The position numbers were made by a program, and so were the translations under genes. Under the pieces are notes generated by a model. It saw only the letters and a list, made by a program, of their open reading frames with translations, did not search any database and had not been told where the DNA came from. Positions 60,191 through 64,000 of a DNA stretch of 64,000 nt are shown one piece after another (the first letter of the stretch is position 1; every line of letters begins with the position of its first letter). Origin of the DNA: Pseudomonas sp. P818 (lineage in GTDB: Bacteria > Pseudomonadota > Gammaproteobacteria > Pseudomonadales > Pseudomonadaceae); the NCBI RefSeq assembly GCF_000418555.1, contig NZ_ATKM01000021.1:1-64000 (forward strand), given 5' to 3'.

Positions 60191-62257
60191 TCAGGGCTTG
60201 GTCTGCGCTGTTTTGTCCGCCGTCATCCCGGTGGTATTGCCCAGCAGACTGGCTGTCGCCGTCTGCACGAAGGCCGACAGCTTGCGCTCCAGATCGCTGC
60301 GCCGCTGCGCGTCGTCGATCACCTCGGCACGGGCTTCGTGGCCCAGTTGGTAGCGATAAAGGCGCGCATCACGGTCACGCGGTTTGACCAGAATGTTGTC
60401 GCCGGTCACCAGGCCCACGGTCTGATCGCTGCCCGACGGTTTGATCACCGCCACGCCGGCGTCGTCTTCTGGCAGCGCCAGCAGGTCGCGGCCCCAGCAT
60501 TGCTGCTGCACCGGCTGACCGAGGCGGCCCATGATGGTCGGCACCACGTCGATCTGGCTGCCGACGGTGTCGCGGCTATTGCCGAAGGTGTCCTGCACGC
60601 CAGGGCCGATCAACAGCAGCGGAATGCTGAAGCGTGACAGGTCCATCTCGGTGATCTGTTCGTCGTTGCCGAAGCCGTGGTCGCCCAGCACCACGAACAG
60701 GGTGTCCTTGAAATAGGGCTGCTGGCGCGCCTTGGCGAAGAACTGGCCAAGCGCCCAATCGGCATAGCGCATGGCCGTCAGGTGCTGGTCCAGCGAGCCA
60801 TGGCCGGTGACGGGTTCGACCGGCAGATCTTCCGGCAAAGCGTAGGGCGTGTGGTTGGACAACGTCTGCAGCAGCGCATAGAAGGGTTTGCCCTGGCTGC
60901 CGAGCTTGGCCAGCTCATCGGCGCCACGGCTGAACATGTCCTGGTCGGACACGCCCCAGGTCGGGTCGATGAACACCGGATCGACGAAATCGTCACGACC
61001 GACGAAATTGCGCATGCCCTGGTTGGCGAAGAACCCGGACTGGTTATCCCAGGCGAAGCTGCCGTTGTACACGTAGACATCGTCGTAGCCGCGAGCACTG
61101 AGCAGCTGCGGCAGGCCGGAAAACTGGTGGCTGCCTTCCGGCATGCGCATCAGGTATTCGAAGGCCGGCAGGTTGGGGAAGCAGGCCATGGTGGCGAACA
61201 TGCCCTGGTGGGTATGGGTGCCGTTGGAGAATACGCGCTGGAACAGCAGGCCCTCCTTGGCCAGGGCATCGAAGTACGGCGTGATGCCGTCCTGATTGCC
61301 CATGGCGCCGATATAGCGCCCGGCCATGCTTTCCATCAGGATCACCACCACGTTGCGCACCTGCGGCAACTGGCCTTCGGCTGGCGGCGTATAGACGCGG
61401 CGCACGGCAGCCTGGTCAGCGTCGATCAGCTTGTCGCGCGGGGTCAACAGCAGGTCGCGGGTGATCTGCAGCGCCTCCTCGGCCGGCAGCGTGGCCTTCC
61501 AGCTGTTGTCGCGGTGGTCGGAGAAGTAGTTGTCGGCCGCATCGACCAGGGTCAGCGTGCCATTGAGGCCCAGGTGGTTGGCGAACATCGAGTCGGTGGT
61601 GTAGGCGTCGCCCCAGCGCAGCGGCGGGCCGGAGCGCAGGGTGCCGCGAGCGGCGACCACGCAGACCAGCAGCAACAGCACGAACACGGCAGTGCGCACC
61701 GGCCAGCGCGGCGGCGCAGCGTGACCACGGGCGCGGGTGGCGCGCTCGATACGGCGGAATAGCCACGCCAGCAGCAGCGTGGCCAGGACCCAGGCCAGCA
61801 GCAGGCGTAGCACCGGGAAACCGTTCCAGATCATGCTGGCCACGGTGCCGATGTCTTCCTGCATGTACTGGAACACCAGGCTGTTCAGGCGCTGGTGGAA
61901 TTCGCGATAGAAATTCAGTTCGACCACGGCGAAGAACAGGCACAGGCTGGTGGCGCAGGTCAGCCAGGCGACATGCAGACGCCGCGCGCGCATCGCCGTG
62001 ACGCTGAGCAGCGACAGACTGAGCGGAATGCACAGGTAAACAATCAGGCGCAGGTCGAAACGCGCGCCGTTGACGAAGGATTCGACGAAGGTGCCGGCCG
62101 GGGTATCGGCGATCAACGCCTGGTTGTAGGCCAGCAGCCCCAGACGGGCCAGGGCGAACAGCAGCAGCATGCACAGCGCGCTGCCGAGGATGAAAGCCAG
62201 GTGACTGGCAACACTGACCTGCGCCGCCTCACGGGCAGCTGGTACGGATGATTGCAT
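60191..62257 (-). CDS. LTA synthase/sulfatase-family membrane enzyme
   Basis: The 688-residue protein has about five membrane helices in residues 15-215. A large periplasmic sulfatase-like domain follows: VVVILMESMAGRY (metal Glu), FSNGTHTHQGMF (Thr nucleophile), and VVLGDHGFGND (metal Asp-His) near the C-terminus. These match the lipoteichoic-acid-synthase/phosphoethanolamine-transferase superfamily. Pseudomonas has no lipoteichoic acid, so it probably transfers a phospholipid headgroup to a periplasmic glycan or lipid. ATG 62257 has AAGG about 8 bases upstream; the longer frame lacks support. Confidence 0.88.
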   Translation of the reverse strand: MQSSVPAAREAAQVSVASHLAFILGSALCMLLLFALARLGLLAYNQALIADTPAGTFVESFVNGARFDLRLIVYLCIPLSLSLLSVTAMRARRLHVAWLTCATSLCLFFAVVELNFYREFHQRLNSLVFQYMQEDIGTVASMIWNGFPVLRLLLAWVLATLLLAWLFRRIERATRARGHAAPPRWPVRTAVFVLLLLVCVVAARGTLRSGPPLRWGDAYTTDSMFANHLGLNGTLTLVDAADNYFSDHRDNSWKATLPAEEALQITRDLLLTPRDKLIDADQAAVRRVYTPPAEGQLPQVRNVVVILMESMAGRYIGAMGNQDGITPYFDALAKEGLLFQRVFSNGTHTHQGMFATMACFPNLPAFEYLMRMPEGSHQFSGLPQLLSARGYDDVYVYNGSFAWDNQSGFFANQGMRNFVGRDDFVDPVFIDPTWGVSDQDMFSRGADELAKLGSQGKPFYALLQTLSNHTPYALPEDLPVEPVTGHGSLDQHLTAMRYADWALGQFFAKARQQPYFKDTLFVVLGDHGFGNDEQITEMDLSRFSIPLLLIGPGVQDTFGNSRDTVGSQIDVVPTIMGRLGQPVQQQCWGRDLLALPEDDAGVAVIKPSGSDQTVGLVTGDNILVKPRDRDARLYRYQLGHEARAEVIDDAQRRSDLERKLSAFVQTATASLLGNTTGMTADKTAQTKP

Positions 62258-62422
62258 GGATATGCCTTGCTCTTTACGGAATACATGGGCGGGTGCAGTC
62301 TGCCCGGGCACAAGTCAAAATTTCGTCAAGACCACGCGCCCGGCACCCTACTTAGGTGCAATGGGCAACGCGGACAGTCGCGACCACACTGACACCATCC
62401 CGAAACTGCGAGGCGCACGCCC

Positions 62423-64000
62423 ATGAGCAAGGCCGACGCGATGGCCGATGCGGGCAAAACTGCGGTGCTTCAGAACATCCACGGCACCATGGAGTTCCTG
62501 CAGAAGTTCCCGCCTTTCAACCAGATGGACACCGCCCACCTGGCGTTTCTGGTCGAGCACTGCCAACTGCGCTTCTATGCCGAGGGCGACTCGATCATCA
62601 AGCCCAGCGATGGCCCGGTCGAGCATTTCTACATCGTCAAGCAGGGCCGCGTGCACGGCGAGCGCCCACACAGCGCGAGGCGCGGCACCGAGACAACCTT
62701 CGAGATCACGGCCGGCGAATGCTTCCCCCTGGCCGCGCTGATCGGCGAGCGCGCCACGCGCACCGAACACCTGGCCGCCGAAGACACCTTCTGCCTGCTG
62801 CTGGCCAAGCACGCCTTCATCAAGCTGTTCGCCGTTTCCAACCCGCTGCGCGACTTCGCCCTGCGCGGGGTCAGCAGCCTGCTCGACCAGGTCAACCAGC
62901 AGGTGCAGTTGCGTGCGGTTGAAACCCTCGGCGCGCAGTATTCGCTGGACACTCGCCTGGGCGAACTGGCCATGCGCCAACCCATCGGCTGCGCCCCCGA
63001 CACGCCGCTGCGCGATGCTGTGCGACTGATGCACGAACAGCACGTGGGCAGCATCGTGGTGCTCGACCCGGCCGACAAACCGCTGGGCATCTTCACCCTG
63101 CGCGATCTGCGCCGGGTGGTCGCCGACGGCGTCGACCTGGCCCAGCCGATCGGCAACCTGATGACGCCCAACCCCTTCCATCTGGCGCCGGATGCCAGCG
63201 CCTTCGATGCCGCCATCGCCATGACCGAGCGACACATCGCCCACGTCTGCCTGGTGGAACACGAGAAACTCTGCGGGGTGATTTCCGAGCGCGATCTGTT
63301 CAGCCTGCAGCGCGTCGACCTGGTACACCTGGCACGCACCATCCGCCATGCCGGCAAGGTCGAGACGCTGGCCGGGCTGCGCAGCGACATCCGCCTGCTG
63401 GTCGATCGCATGCTCGCCCACGGCGCCAGCTCGACGCAGATCACCCATATCGTCACCCTGCTCAACGACCACACCGTATGCCGGGTGATCGAGCTGACCC
63501 TCGAGGAAATGGGCGATCCAGACATCCCCTTCACCTGGCTGTGCTTCGGCAGCGAAGGCCGCCGCGAACAGACCCTGCACACCGACCAGGACAACGGCAT
63601 CCTCTTCGAGGCCAGCGATGCCGCCGAGGCCGCGGCCATTCGCGAGCGCCTGCTGCCCATCGCGCGCGAGATCAACCAGCGCCTGGCACAGTGCGGTTTC
63701 ACGCTGTGCAAGGGCAACATCATGGCCGGCAATCCCGAACTGTGCCTGTCGCGCCAGGAATGGTCACGGCGCTTCGCCGGCTTCGTGCTCGAAGCCACGC
63801 CGGAGAACCTGCTGGGCTCGTCGATCTACTTCGACCTGCGCACCATCTGGGGCCCGGACGAAGGCTGCGAGCAACTGCGCGAGGAGCTGCTCCGCCGCGT
63901 CGCCAACAACAGCCTGTTCCAGAAGATGCTGGCCGAGAACGCCCTGCGCCAGCGACCACCGGTTGGGCGCTTCCGCGATTTCGTGGTGGCACGTTCCGGC
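62423..64000 (+). CDS. cNMP-binding, CBS and DUF294 nucleotidyltransferase-like protein, 3' end missing
   Basis: The 526 codons up to the window edge remain open. The order is a cyclic-nucleotide-binding-like fold (about residues 20-145), two CBS domains (about 180-300, FTLRDLRRVV and VISERDLFSL), and a DUF294 nucleotidyltransferase-like domain (WLCFGSEGRREQTLHTDQDN, the GS-x10-D-x-D type site). The start of the DUF294 C-terminal domain follows (IYFDLRTIWG). In Pseudomonas such proteins usually stand before an exonuclease-like gene and resemble GlnD-like signalling proteins. ATG 62423 is divergent from the sulfatase-family gene, 165 bp away. Confidence 0.9.
   Translation, partial: MSKADAMADAGKTAVLQNIHGTMEFLQKFPPFNQMDTAHLAFLVEHCQLRFYAEGDSIIKPSDGPVEHFYIVKQGRVHGERPHSARRGTETTFEITAGECFPLAALIGERATRTEHLAAEDTFCLLLAKHAFIKLFAVSNPLRDFALRGVSSLLDQVNQQVQLRAVETLGAQYSLDTRLGELAMRQPIGCAPDTPLRDAVRLMHEQHVGSIVVLDPADKPLGIFTLRDLRRVVADGVDLAQPIGNLMTPNPFHLAPDASAFDAAIAMTERHIAHVCLVEHEKLCGVISERDLFSLQRVDLVHLARTIRHAGKVETLAGLRSDIRLLVDRMLAHGASSTQITHIVTLLNDHTVCRVIELTLEEMGDPDIPFTWLCFGSEGRREQTLHTDQDNGILFEASDAAEAAAIRERLLPIAREINQRLAQCGFTLCKGNIMAGNPELCLSRQEWSRRFAGFVLEATPENLLGSSIYFDLRTIWGPDEGCEQLREELLRRVANNSLFQKMLAENALRQRPPVGRFRDFVVARSG

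Overview
The window is a GC-rich bacterial chromosome segment, almost certainly Pseudomonas (probably the P. mendocina/oleovorans/alcaliphila side of the genus). This rests on gene content: a complete hut cluster with HutC palindromes, a bioB-F-H-C-D cluster beside two long acyl-CoA dehydrogenases as in P. aeruginosa, malate synthase G, and several families of Pseudomonas-type REP inverted repeats. Species assignment is inference.

Region 1 (1-6933) is a small mobile island. It lies between two 45-bp direct copies of a tRNA-Met 3' end (5-49 and 6889-6933), each followed by the same hairpin terminator. It carries a class II Fic protein behind a double palindromic operator, a short remnant of an IS3-type transposase start, and an AT-rich three-gene operon on the minus strand. 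That operon encodes a giant GHKL-kinase sensor, a stand-alone receiver protein, and a receiver fused to a nucleoside-phosphorylase-like domain. I read it as a Detocs anti-phage two-component system (dtcA, dtcB, dtcC), whose effector is known to cleave ATP. No integrase is visible.

Region 2 (6934-18509) returns to core-like sequence. It holds egtB-egtD (ergothioneine), a Pmp3-type membrane peptide, a convergent response regulator and hybrid sensor kinase, a lipoprotein, a diguanylate cyclase, and a DctP/Q/M TRAP transporter with a divergent sigma-54 activator.

Region 3 (18510-31720) begins with an exact three-copy 169-bp tandem array of REP-like hairpins. It then has a GntP permease with a fused CoA-transferase, a YdeP-type molybdopterin oxidoreductase, an FMN reductase, a MOSC operon whose two downstream genes have both lost their catalytic residues (an aminotransferase without its PLP lysine and a glutamine amidotransferase without its nucleophile), a LysR regulator, an autoregulated TetR-hydrolase pair, and an endonuclease I-like secreted protein.

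Region 4 (31721-40305) is the histidine utilization cluster: hutI-hutG-yjiH-hutU-hutH plus hutC on the minus strand and divergent hutD, with HutC-type palindromes in front of both arms. The arginase-type HutG implies the direct formamide-releasing route.

Region 5 (40306-52797) has two acyl-CoA dehydrogenases, a diguanylate cyclase, a SprA-like putative metalloprotease, and the biotin cluster bioB-F-H-C-D with a BirA-type operator upstream of bioB, followed by comF. Region 6 (52798-64000) has modE, a 229-bp MITE-like element, srkA, rarD, gcvR, a GNAT, glcB, an LTA-synthase-type sulfatase, and the start of a cNMP/CBS/DUF294 protein cut by the window edge.
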